This document shows, piece by piece, positions 46,268-57,353 of a stretch of DNA of 64,000 nt; position 1 is the first letter of the stretch, and each line of letters opens with the position of its first letter. The DNA is from Ascochyta rabiei (Eukaryota; Ascomycota; Dothideomycetes; Pleosporales; Didymellaceae), in NCBI RefSeq assembly GCF_004011695.2, contig NC_082417.1:310001-374000 (forward strand), written 5' to 3'. A program made the position numbers and the translations under genes. The notes under the pieces were generated by a model, which saw only the letters and a list, made by a program, of their open reading frames with translations, did no database searches and was not told where the DNA came from.

Positions 46268-46309
46268 ATGCCTCCCTTCTCTAGATTGTTTAGCTTAAAT
46301 AATAGTATA

Positions 46310-48173
46310 ACGTACCCTACAGGCGAGCCGCTTAACGGGCGAGCCGCTCACTTTTGCCAAGCCCCCACCAAACTTCTCCTCCTACACCAATGTCTTCTTA
46401 ACAACACCATTTAGACGCGTTAAAGGAAGCTTAGATACAGCTTGCGCTCTAGGCTCTTAAACAAGACGCAAATCTCTCTTAGCGACGCGCTGCAGCTATC
46501 TACAGGGTCCCTTAAAAGACACTAAGCAACCGATATATAGGACAACCTTTACACGCAGATTCTATAGCTAACTTACAGAAGCTAGACAATAATAAGGAAG
46601 AGGTAATTATTAAGCATATTCTTAAGCTAGATGCGTAAGGATTCTCCTCTTAGCTCTTAGATGTAGCTACTATAGCTAATTCTTTACGCGCTAAGCACAA
46701 TCTAGGCCCTATTAGCGTAAACTAGCCTAGTACGTTTATTAAGCAACACCTAGAGCTTAAAGTTAAGTTTAATTGTAAGTACAACTACAAGAGAGCCCTC
46801 TGTAAGGATTCTAAGGTTCTATAGGGCTAGTTTAGCCTAGTAGCTAACATTAAAGCTAAGTATAGTATCTAGGATAAAGACATATACAACTTTAACAAGA
46901 CAGGCTTTATAATAGGCTAGATCTTTCTAGAAGTAGTTGTTACAGCTTTAGAACGACAGGGTTAGCTAAAGGCTATCTAGCTAGGCAACTAAGAGTGGGC
47001 TACAGCTATAGTAAGCATTAATGCTAAAGGATAGGCTATTCTAGCCTTCCTTATCTTTAAAGCCTACTACTACCTCTCTACCTAGTATAAAGAAGAGGAT
47101 CTGCCTTATAACTAGGTTATTAGAGTCTCTAATAACAGCTAGACTACTAACAAGCTTGGTCTTAACTAGTTAAAGCACTTTAACAGGCATACAAAGGAGC
47201 GTACTATTAGCACCTACTGTTTACTTATTATTAATAGTTATAAGAGCTATAACTCTCTTAAATTCTAGCAATACTATAAGGATAACAAGATTATTACTCT
47301 CTATTTACCTCCTTACTTATTACACCTTATATAGCCCCTTAATCTAGGTTGTTTTACTGCTTTAAAGAAGGCGTATAGGTACTAAGCTAAAATACTTATA
47401 TATAACTAGATTAACTATATTATAAAGACAGAGTTCCTACCATGCTTTATACGCGCCTACAATGCTGCAATTACTTCTAAGAACATCTAGAGAGGGTTCT
47501 AAGGTGCTAGATTAGTCCTATTTAACCTAGACTAGGTTATAATAGCCCTTAATGTAAAGTTGCGCACTCTATCACCACTACTACCTGTTAACAACAAGCT
47601 CTAGCAGTTGTAAACCCTAAGCAACACCCTTAAACTTAGGTTGTAATTAACGCTTGTAAAGATAAGGATTTAGAGGTATATAGATAGTTTGCCTACCTCT
47701 ATAGTTAAGGCGTTTAAGAAGGTAGTAAAAGGGGCAGCAATAATTGCGCATAAGCTAGTGTTAGCGCAATAGGAGATTACTTAGCTTTAAGCTACTAATA
47801 AGGTAGCTATACAACAAAAATTACACAAAAGAAAGTAAGTTTAGGTAGAAGGGACCCTAATAGTTAAGAATAGCCTGCGATTAACAACTCTAAAGGAGTT
47901 TAGGGCGCGTAGTAATAGGAAGAAGGTAAAGAAGCAGGTGCGCGCTAAAGGAGGTAAGCCCTCCTAAAGACGCTGTAGACAGTGCAATCAGACAGGACAC
48001 AACGCGCGAACGTGTTAGAAAGAGGTAGAAGTAGTTTCTAAATAGTATTACAGGCGATACTGCACTTTACAGTACTAAACTAGGTTGTTTTAGGCCATAA
48101 TAGGGTGGAGTTTAGTAGGGGCTTGGTAAAAGTAAGCGGCTCGCCTGTTAAGCGGCTCGCCCGTAGGGTACGT
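46310..48173 (+). mobile_element. Pogo/Fot-type DNA transposon F
   Basis: Long terminal inverted repeats match between 46,310-46,368 and 48,115-48,173: ACGTACCCTAC, then two tandem copies of a GGCGAGCCGCTTA-like motif, then CTTTT(G/A)CCAAGCCCC. TA flanks both ends (46,308-46,309 and 48,174-48,175), the Tc1/mariner/pogo target duplication. Length 1,864 bp. It lies just inside G's proposed 3' LTR. Confidence 0.95.
46390..48078 (+). pseudogene. Pogo-type DDE transposase of F, catalytic residues lost
   Basis: One frame of 562 codons from the ATG at 46,390 with many TAA/TAG stops. Order: N-terminal psq-type HTH (RRAAAIYRVP, KTLSNRYIGQPLHAD), CENP-B-type HTH, then the DDE domain. All three expected catalytic Asp appear as Asn: IYNFNKTGF (usual FDETG), CLLIINSYKSYNS (usual IDGHxSH) and PLNLGCFTALKKAY (usual PLDVGCF). 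The C-terminus has a CCHC knuckle, RRCRQCNQTGHNARTC (about 47,967-48,014), intact. RIP-type G-to-A changes explain the Asp-to-Asn losses. Confidence 0.88.
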
Positions 48174-48673
48174 TAATTAGCAATACTATATTATTTTAGC
48201 CTAGTTTTAGACGTGTTTACTCTGTCTATCCTGTTATAGCTAATTCTAACTAGTTTTAGGCATTTTAGACGCCTTGTAAGGCTAGATAGGGCTTAATACT
48301 AATTCTGCCTTTACCTAGTAAAAGTTAAACAGAAATCCTCTCTTACCTCTTACTTTACCTCTAGGGTCTAGGCAGCCGTCTGTGCAGGCTAAAGCTCTAA
48401 CTAGGTAGCTAGCAGCATATAAGCTATCTATACCTCTAGTTTTATTAGTTACTACTATATCTTACTTTATTTTAGTAAGTACTAACCTATTCTGTCTAGC
48501 ACTTTTGTAAGGATAGCTAAGGGATTTTCTAGGTCTTTCTAGCATGTTCTAACACGTTTTGGCAGATAGCACTACACAATACGCCTTAGTAACCTTCTTA
48601 GACTACTCCTAACTACTACCGCCTACTACTAACTGTTACTAACTATTACTAACTACTATTTACTATAGCTGTA
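48174..48673. other. Degraded sequence right of transposon F
   Basis: AT-rich sequence with no clear protein. A possible plus-strand intron lies at 48,507-48,565 (GTAAGG donor, TTCTAACAC branch, GGCAG acceptor), so an upstream exon of the next gene relic may be here. Confidence 0.4.
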
Positions 48674-49684
48674 ATGTTAATACCTACTTACTATAAGATT
48701 AATATTACTAAGAATAGTAGGACTGCTAAGTAGTGCTATATACTCTATCTTTACTATATTACTAATAGTAATGTCTATAGAAACTGTTGTTTCTCTACTA
48801 ACCTAGCTTTATAGGGTAGCCTGCGCTATAGGGAAGCCTAGGCCTACTACTACAGAGAGTGTTACAATAGCAATAAGCATTACCTATTAGTACGTGTTTT
48901 ATCTCCTTTTAGCTTATTTTAGTATCTTTTAATATATTTAGGGCCCTAATAAGTATACTAACAGCTATTTAAGGCTTTCTAGCAATATAGCGCGCCTTTA
49001 CTCTAGTTGCTACCTAGTTACTACTACTTATACTGCTATTGTTAATGTAGCTAGCGTTAAGACTACCCCTATAACATCTGCTACTACTACGCCTATGTCT
49101 ATTAATAAGAAGACTACAATAGGCAAGTCTATTATCAACTAGGCTAGCTTGTTACTAGGTATAATTTAAGAGTATGTTCTGCCTCTTTTTAGCTTATTAT
49201 AGCATAATCTAACCTTTATAGGAACTATTTACTATAGGAAGAGCTACTTATACTCTATAATAGCAACACCTGCGTATATAAGTTAACCTTGTCTAGTATC
49301 TACGTTAAGAAGCGTAATTAATCTAAGGCTAGCGCTGTTAAGGCTGAGATAAAGCGAAAGAAGATGTTAGAGGAGAGCAGTAGTAAGTCTAATCTAGACG
49401 CGCCTATTACCCCCTGTAAGAAGGTATTATAGCACGTTTTAACCTATTTTAATAATATCTAACTTCTTTTATAGTTAAAGTACCAGATTACAGGTACTAG
49501 AAAGACCCTTAGTTAACTCTAGGAGGAACAAGAGGAGCAGGAGGCTGCTAAATAGGCTGCCGCTAATGCTGCTGCTGCTGCTGCTGCTACTAAGAAGCCT
49601 TATAGTGGTTGCAAGGCTACTACTTATACCTATAGTAGTAGTTATAGTTAATAGATGTTCCCTATAATAGAAGGTTTAAATTAA
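48674..49684 (+). pseudogene. Spliced antisense accessory gene relic in the 3' region of gypsy G
   Basis: Plus-strand gene antisense to gypsy G's gag-pol. Exons 48,674-48,889, 48,942-49,171, 49,222-49,423 and 49,475-49,684 join in frame across introns of 52, 50 and 51 bp. Donors are GTACGT, GTATGT and GTATTA; the last two introns have TCTAAC branch sites. From the ATG: IPTYYKINITKNSRTAK, then YRNCCFSTNLAL, YYYRECYNSNKHYLL, a Ser/Thr-rich part, EELLILYNSNTCVYKL, KAEIKRKKMLEESSSKSN, DAPITPCKK-LKYQITGTRK, EEQEEQEAAK, an Ala run and KKPYSGCKATTYTYSSS. Breaks are TAA/TAG only. It has Cys pairs followed by a charged helix and an Ala/Ser tail. Family unknown; a free-standing gene or element is the alternative. 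Confidence 0.6.
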
Positions 49685-52572
49685 TAATACCTAAGTTTGT
49701 AGTTAGTAGACAGTTTTAGGCTAATATAGCAATTAGGTGCATTACACTCTTAGATAGTCTAAATAATACTAGAAAGGTGTTCTTTTATACTAATTCTCTT
49801 TTATTTACTTATAATTATAACTATATAACATAGTATATAACTTTCTTTATCTTCTTATATTAAAAATAGCTATAATAGGCTAAAAGATATCTAGGTTAGC
49901 TAGTCTGTATTTCTTAGGGTAAAGTAGAGTTTTAATTTCCCTTAGCATAAACTATTAAATACTTATTAATTAAAAAACCCCTATAGAGAAAAATTATAAT
50001 TAAGTAAAGGTATTTAGCCTTTTTAGTCCTCCTCTTTTTTAGACTTTAACCTTAACGTCTTATTACGCAGTCTAAGTAGTTACTTTATTATTTTCTAGTA
50101 TTATTTTAGCGCTTCTTTAGAAAGATTTGTGCTAATTTCCTAGGAGTTTTCTAATTTAGGGAATCTGTCCTACTTAATAAGGTATTCCTACTGTCTATTG
50201 TCTAGTTACCTTCTGTTAAGGACTTTTTCTATATCTTACACCTTTTCTTCCTCTTTAACTATAGGTTCTTATATTTATTCCTATATAATTAGAAGTTAAC
50301 TTCTTAGTATGTATAGGTCTAGCAGTAATGCATAGAATACTAGGTAGATCCCTTTTATTCCTAGCAGGTCTACTCTGTATGCACTAGGGCTAATCTAGGC
50401 TATAATAGTCCTAGGTCCTAGGTATTTCTAGTCTAGCTTCTTCTTTAGGCGTACTGTCCTAATGTTCTTACTAGAGACTAGTACTTTGTTACATACTTTA
50501 AACGGTGCTAGTAGTTATTTCTTATCTAAGTGTTTCTTTTAATACTTATTTAACTTTTCTATATTTACTTTACAGGTAGCCTATAAGGTAATAACTCTAG
50601 CAGCTAATTCCTTTATAAGGGGAGATTCTCTGCCTTTTAATACTAAAGTAGGCTAATCTGTGCTCCTTAGTTCTATACTATAATAGGCTTAGAAAGGTGT
50701 TATATTTATAAATATATAAATACTATTATTATACGCAAATTCTATAATTAAAATCTATAGGGTCTAATTATCTTATTCTAGAGTATAGCAGCAATATAAG
50801 TACTATTTAAAAGTCTAATTTTACCTTTCTGTATAGCTATCTGTCTAGGGATAATAGGCTAACGTTAAGACTTGTCTTAAGTTTAAATAGTAGTTAAAGG
50901 TTTCCTACGTCTTTAAGTTTATTAGCAGCCCCTAATCTAAGATAATTTATGCTAGCGCGCTGTATAAGCAGATAATTTCTCTAATCTAGGTATATACTAG
51001 ATCTTTTCTATCTTAATTAGCCCTAGCTAGTATATAGTGTGATATTTTAGTTAATTTACATACTACTACTAGTATAGAGTTATACACCAGCCTAGCTACC
51101 TTACTAAAGGGTAATTCTGTAATAAAATCTATTGTTACGTCCTTCTATAGTTAGCTTAGTACTAGTAAAGGTTATAATAACCTGTACAGTTTATATTAGG
51201 CAGTAGTTAATCTCCTACATACTAAGCAGTTGTGGTAGTAGTTAGATATATCCTTATTAATGCCCTTCTAGGTGTATCTGCGCTAAATCTTCTCTAAGGT
51301 CCTTTATGCTCTAAAGTGTCCTAATATTAGGTTATTATAACATTCTTTAATAACTTACACTTTATCTTTTAGCCTTATAAGCAAGATACGCCTCTCCTTA
51401 GCTATATTATCTTTTTCTAGGTTATTTTATCCTATTTTAACGTTGCTTAACTCTTTTTTAGTACTAGAGAGTTTGTCTGTGTTGTCTAAGTCTGTTATTA
51501 GCTCTGTCTAACTGTTCTCTCTTAATTCTTCTCTTTTAAGATCTCTTATGTCCTTTCTTCCTTTTATAGACAAATAAAGGGTTATAGCTGCTACTAGGGG
51601 AGTATTAGGGTTCTTTCTAGTTAGGATATTCTAAAGTAGTTATATAAAAGCCTTATTATACTTTTATAAGAGGTCTTACACCTCTCTTATATAATTAGGA
51701 TGCTGTAAAGGTCTATCTATAGGGTTTGTAGACCCTAGATAATAAGTAATTATAAAGTTAAACTTAGATAACACTAAGTATGCCCTTACTTGCTAATAGC
51801 TAAGAACCTTTATCTCTATAAACTATTTTAGGTTTTAGTAATCTATTAAGATCTTAAAGAAGGTACTGTCTAAGTATCTTTGCTAATGCTGTAGGCTCTA
51901 GACAATTATAAGAAGTTTCTAGTTATAAGTATTATACTTATACTCTACTTAGATTAACTTCTTTAAATAGAAGTCTACAGGCCTCTATTAGGCCAGCTTC
52001 CCCTCTCTAGGGACTAGTTAACTAAGGATTCCTAAGATAGCGCCTCTAGAGGCATCTACTTCTATTCTAGTCTGTCTTCTAGGTATAAAGTAAACTAAGA
52101 TAGGTACGTTAATAAATAAATCCTTTATATTCTAGAAAGCTTATAGGGATTCTTTACTTAGCTTAAGAGGCTAACTCTCCTCCTTCCTTATTACTTAACT
52201 AGATTTAGCCAACTTTAGCCCTTTCTAGGTTAATTAGGTTAATAGCAAGGCTAATTTAGAAAACCCTATAATAAACCTCTAATAGTAGTTTATAAAGCCT
52301 ATATATACTTAGATATTATTAACTATGCGCAGAATTAGCTATTCTTAGATTGTTTTAACCCTGTCTAGGTTAATACCTACCCCTTTAGGTAAGACTATAT
52401 ACCTAAGGTACTCTATATATTAACAGTACTATTTACACTTATCTAAGTGCATATAGAGGTTTACTTTACAAAGCCTCTCTAAGACCTCCTTAACGTGTCT
52501 AATATAGTCTTCCTCTGTCTTAGAGTATACTAATATGTTATCTAGATATATAATATAAGTTATATTAACTAA
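49685..52572 (-). pseudogene. Gypsy G pol, RT C-terminus to integrase
   Basis: The reverse strand carries the 3' half of a Ty3/gypsy pol with many TAA/TAG stops. From 52,572 downward: LVNITYIIYLDNILVYSKTEEDYIRH, KEVLERLCKVNLYMHLDKCK, IVLPKGVGINLDRVKTI, FINYY, then RNase H and integrase to about 50.0 kb. The frame continues to the right of copia H at 61,715. The left 300 bp (49,685-49,990) are unassigned. Confidence 0.8.
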
Positions 52573-52825
52573 TGTCGCGCAGCCGAGCCTGTGGATGACT
52601 AATAGGGTGCTCCCCTATCCAATTGAGCTTGCGGATTATTGTTAAGTGGCTCCTTTCTCCACAATTAACCACCGAGCTCCTGAGGGTCGCCTACAAAGCT
52701 TAAGTAAGCAAGATTACATAATAACCAAATTTCCTTTATACTTAAGCAATATGTTACATATTAAATATATAGACACTAATTAAATTAATTAATTACCTAA
52801 GTATAGTCCTCTAAGCTCTGTTACA
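52573..52825 (+). repeat. LTR of copia H (5' LTR)
   Basis: 253 bp. Compared with the right copy the changes are transitions in both directions: TGG/TAG, TGA/TAA, CCA/CTA, GAG/AAG. A site reading ATTGAG here and ATCAAG in the partner fits an ancestral ATCGAG mutated on opposite strands. Confidence 0.94.
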
Positions 52826-55573
52826 GTTATAAGCCTAGCTTCCTAAGCACAGTAGATCTCCCTACGCACTCAGCAACGAGCTTGTTAGACATTGCTTAAC
52901 CGCTCTAATTTTGCCTAATTATCTTTTTTATCCTAACTCCACGACTGCTACTATAGGCGAGCTAGTTAACTACAATACTTAAGCTCTCTTAGGTATCCTA
53001 ACAGGACCCTATTAACTTAAATTAAGGTCTAATTAGCCTAATTAGTTTATTTAACTTATGTGGCACGCTAAGCTTTGTAACGTATAGGATTTAGTAGATC
53101 TAGACGCTAAAGACGCCCTAGGGATGCACGATAGAGCCCCTAGGCTACCTATCATAGGCTCTGCCCCCACCCGACCGCCGGCTTAATCGACCCGAGCCTA
53201 GAGCGTCCAACCCAACAAGCCTCCTGCAGGCCTAACAATCCTTAAGACCTACAACCAAGAGCTCCTTAGGTACAAAATAAGAGCAAGCAAGTGGGCAGCT
53301 AAGGCCGAGCGCCTTCAGAAGCTCTGGAACTGGGTCAATACCACAGTAAGCCTAGCAATCCTGTCACTAGTAATAGTAAAGCTTATTACCTAAAACACCA
53401 TAATGCTACAATTGCTTGTATGAGCCCTAAAGGAGGAGCTTGCTTTAACAGATATAAGCACTAAAAACCAGGTTAGAGCGGAGTACAGGCAGCACCTAGG
53501 AGCTGCCAGGCAAGGCTGAGCCACTCTACAGGATTAGTATTAGAAATAGTTATACCTGTATATGCGAGCCAAGTTATATAAGCTCTCTAAGGTTACTAGG
53601 GAGCTTGCCGTACAAGACTTCTTAGATACCTTAAGCTACCAGATTGCCCCAGAGTAGGCCCGCACAATAAGCCAAAGGATCATCTAGGACAGTATCCTAG
53701 GGCTTAAAACGCTTAATCTAGACTAGGTTTTAAGGGTCTTTAGTAGGTTAATGTATAAGCATACTATAAGATCAGGTAAAGATAACCTAGGCGTTTTTGC
53801 GACCTTTAGTACCCGCTCAGACGCTCTATCTAGCCAAAATAACGCGGGCGGGAGCTCTAGGAACAACGCCAGCAGCTTCTTAGGATACGTCTGCCCTTGT
53901 AAACAAAAAGGTAAGACCTACAAATAGAAGCCTACTAATTGCTGTTTCCTTAAAACTGCTGTTAGAGGGAGCTCCTTACCACCTGTTCAGATAAGCAAAA
54001 AGAACAAGCAAGAGACTTGCTAGAGGCTTAGATACCAAGAGCATAAGGAAACCTAAAAGGCAATAGAGTAGCTCAGATGGACTGCAAACGCTCTATTAGC
54101 TATTACTTCAGCCGCCACTAGCTAAACCAAGAAAGTGGAGTTTCCTGGCAACGTCTAAGCAGCTCTAATTAATCCAAAATTAATAACAAATCTAGTAGAG
54201 AACATGGGATCTAGGGTATACAACCTTATAGATTTTAACACTTATCTATTAACAGATAGTACTATTTTGGACAATAGAGCTGCTACGCACCTAGTTAACA
54301 GCGCCAATCGGCTGGTACCTGGATCTTTCTGCCCCACTGGGCCCACCGACACAGTAGAAGCAGGTACCCAGGCGCTCCCTATATCCAGACAAGGAGCTTG
54401 CTTGTTTAAGAACGCTCTGTACAGAAAGCGCGGCCTATATACTAAGAACCTGCTCCTTTAGGATATTATAGTTGTAGAAGGATTCTATATTAACATAATC
54501 TTAGAAGCTTGCCTCTAAGAGAAAGGAGTCTGGTACCTAGGTCTAGACAGCTCTCTTCGTGTGGGATACATTAAAGATCTTAATAGGAGCGTCGTATGTG
54601 CTACTCTTAAGCGCGCTTACAACCTTACTTTCCTTAAATATAAGCCACTTTCTCTCTATCCTCCTATCCTTAACGCAGTAACGACAAAGCGATCCTATGA
54701 ATCTTACCCACGCAGCTCGCCTAAACAGCTGTGGCACGCCTAAGCTGGTTATCTAGGCCTAGAGGCTCTTTAAGCGCTGGTAACAAAGGCGCGCAGCGTG
54801 CGTATCAACGGGACGCTCTAAAAAGATTGTAAGATTTGCTTAACAACCTACGCCAAGCAAGTAATATTACAGAGAAAGAGAGAGAGACCAGCATAACTGT
54901 TTTAGAGAGTTGGCTGGGACCTGTTTAATATGCTGTTAGGCAGAAGAGGCGAATTATAGACGCTTGTGATTAAGGAGTACTATAGTAGGAAGCTCTTTGT
55001 GTTTACTTTATAAGGTAAAACGTAACTAGAGATCTTACAGGTCCTTACAAACTTTACAAGCTAGGTACGTACCTAGTACAAGCTCTAAATCTGCAAAATT
55101 AGCTAAGACAATAACACAGTAACACTCCTGTAGAAAGGGAGCTCAGCATATAAGCGCTAGGCGCTTAATTAGGGAATAGATATAGATCTCTCTCCTCTAT
55201 ACACACACAAGCCGAATAGAGGAGCAGAAAGAGCTGGTTAAGAGATAATCACAAAATCTATCAAGATGAGGAGCGGAGCAAATCTACCCCAGAAGCTCTG
55301 GCTAGAGATTGTTGTAGCGGCGGCATAGCTCTATAACATAAGCCCATCGCACGCACACAAGCTACAGAGCCTAAATAAGAAGCTTAATCTCTAGTTTACT
55401 TAGTATTTCTGATAGTATAAGCCAGAGCAGGTAAGGGTAGCAACAGCAGATCTAAGACCCGATTGGAGCGGGATTTACGCCTACAGCTGCCAAGCCTACC
55501 CCTTAAACAAGGAACAAGCAGCTAGGCGTAATTAGAGGGGCTTTAAAGTCACTCTAAGGGGGCATATCGGCTA
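52826..55573 (+). pseudogene. Copia H gag, protease and integrase part
   Basis: Plus strand. Gag from about 53,080: DLVDLDAKDALGMHDRAPRL, then KTYNQELLRYKIRASKWAAK, RTISQRII, FSRLMYKHTIRSGKDN and a Cys-containing CPCKQKGKTYK (near 53,890). Protease: TILDNRAATHLVNSANRLVPG (near 54,255; DSGA-type site now DNRA). Integrase: QLWHA-AGYLGLEAL (near 54,730), DCKICLTTYAKQVI, VIKEYYSRKLFVFTL and SPLYTHKPNRGAERAG. Breaks are TAA/TAG. The frame is cut by transposon I at 55,573 and resumes at 57,354. Confidence 0.82.
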
Positions 55574-57351
55574 AGATCGGCCCCCTAGTGTTCGGCCACC
55601 CCTAGTGTTCGGCCACCTCACCCAAGTAAGCTTCACTATTTTGAGTCGTGATTTTTCAACAACAACGATTACAATTGCCACTCTGTACACATAGACTGAA
55701 GCGTAAGAGCTGCTGCTGCTGCTGCCGCCTTTTTAGCTTCGTCTTCTCCTTGCCGTGATGCCTGCTCAGCTTGTAATGCTGCTGCCCGATCTATAGCAGC
55801 CTTAATCGCCTCAACGTTGCTATAGCGCTCATTTGGATTAACTTAAACTCGCTTTCTTGAGTGAGTAATAGTAGCACTATCTAATTGATACTTGAGGCGT
55901 TGATTTTCAAATTCTAGCCGAGCTGCGCGGGTGTTGGCTCTGGCAATAGCCTTGCCTGCCTTGCCAAGCATCAGGCGTGTGCTCCGTGAATGAGATTCTG
56001 ATAGAATAAGCTGCTGAGCCTTGTACAAGGCCTGTGAGCTCTGAGGCGTGGCAAACACGTCATCTGAGGCTTAAGTAGATGGTGGAGGAGTGATAGGCCG
56101 GCCTGATACTTGAGATGAGAGCAGTACAAGGTCTGGGTTGTATGGGCAGAGGCCAGCAGCCTTCCACCCGGCTCGTATGACTCTCTCAGATAGTCCCTTA
56201 TCTCTCGCCTTATTGTATAATGTGACAAAGCGCTCCTTCTTGATAGGTGCTGCGTCATCAAGTGCTGAGAGGGCTCGGATCCCGCTACGGTAACGAGATT
56301 TGAGTACTGAGAATGGAGCCAGATCTAGCGGCTGGAGGACGTGTGACGCGTGAGGCGGGAGGTATAGGAGATAGACCTTGCTCTGCTTACAGAGCCACAT
56401 GAAGTCTATTGGGATATGAGAGCCGTAGCCATCCAGTATAAGTAACCGCCAGCGACCGGGTTAAGGTGTAGTTTGAGGCAGAAAAATCCGCTTCAGCCAC
56501 TCAGATCTAATAGCATTTGACGTCTATCCATTCTCTGACGTTGTATAGAGCCAATCAGGTACCCCTTATGCTGGGAACCACGTGGATTGTAGATGCTTGC
56601 CTTTAAAGATGACTAGGCATTGAAGCTTCTTGCCAACGGCTGAGATGGACTTAATAATAGACACCCACTCACGATCCTCTGGGGATTTGACGTAAGCCTT
56701 CTTCTTTAACGAGCTAGCAACCACACAGGAGTTGCTACATACCCCAAGGCCTACCCCAGTCTCATCCATGTTCCATATGTCCTCATATTGTATACCCAGC
56801 TTAATCCGCGTACGCTCAAACAACTCTAGAAACGCGCGTATAGTCTCATAGTTGGCTGCTGTAGTCCTTGCGCTCTTAATCTTTCGGCCAACTATAGAGG
56901 CGACGCGTGGGTTACGCGTGATGAAATGGGTTACCCATTTATGCCCGAGTGGCTCGTAGTCGCCGTTCATGTGGAGGATAAGGGTAGCCATTTCTCGTAC
57001 GCGTGGATGGGAGGGTGGCTGTACGCGTGAGTCCTCTTCAAGTATCCAATTTACTAGAAATTGCTCTTATTCTGGAGTCAATCGCTGCTGTTGATGATGA
57101 GCTATCGCGTTGGGTTGGCGACCGCTGAGGCGCTCTTGGATCGTTGATCGGGGGACGCTATAGGCCTTGGCAGCCTGCCGTTAGCTTGTAAAAACACCAG
57201 AATTGAGATCAGCGATAGCAGATTGTATAGCCACTTCACGGGGATCCATTTTGATGGCGTGGCGTTGAGAGTATAGAGCGTCAAAAACAGAGTAACGCGT
57301 TGTGTTGGGTGGCCGAACACTAGGGGTGGCCGAACACTAGGGGGCCGATCT
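55574..57351 (-). mobile_element. Pogo/Fot1-type DNA transposon I, lightly mutated
   Basis: Inverted repeats begin AGATCGGCCCCCTAGTG at 55,574 and end CACTAGGGGGCCGATCT at 57,351. Each holds two tandem copies of a CCCCTAGTGTTCGGCCA motif. TA flanks both ends (55,572-55,573 and 57,352-57,353). Length 1,778 bp. It is inserted in copia H pol. Its composition is less AT-rich than the surrounding DNA, which suggests it arrived late or met fewer RIP cycles. Confidence 0.95.
55669..57249 (-). pseudogene. Pogo-type DDE transposase of I, seven premature stops, catalytic triad kept
   Basis: One reverse-strand frame of 527 codons from ATG at 57,249 to TAA at 55,669, with no frameshift. Order: psq HTH (DPREVAIQSAIADLNSGVF, RQAAKAYSVPRSTIQERLSG), CENP-B-type HTH (EQFLVNWILEED, HPRVREMATLIL, GHKWVTHFITRNP), DDE domain with all three Asp: NMDETGVG, LLILDGYGSHIP, QPLDLAPFSVLK. 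A C-terminal coiled coil follows (KAIARANTRAARLEFENQRL). The seven internal stops are TAA or TAG, each one transition from Gln or Trp. It differs from F, whose triad is lost. Confidence 0.92.
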
Positions 57352-57353
57352 TA

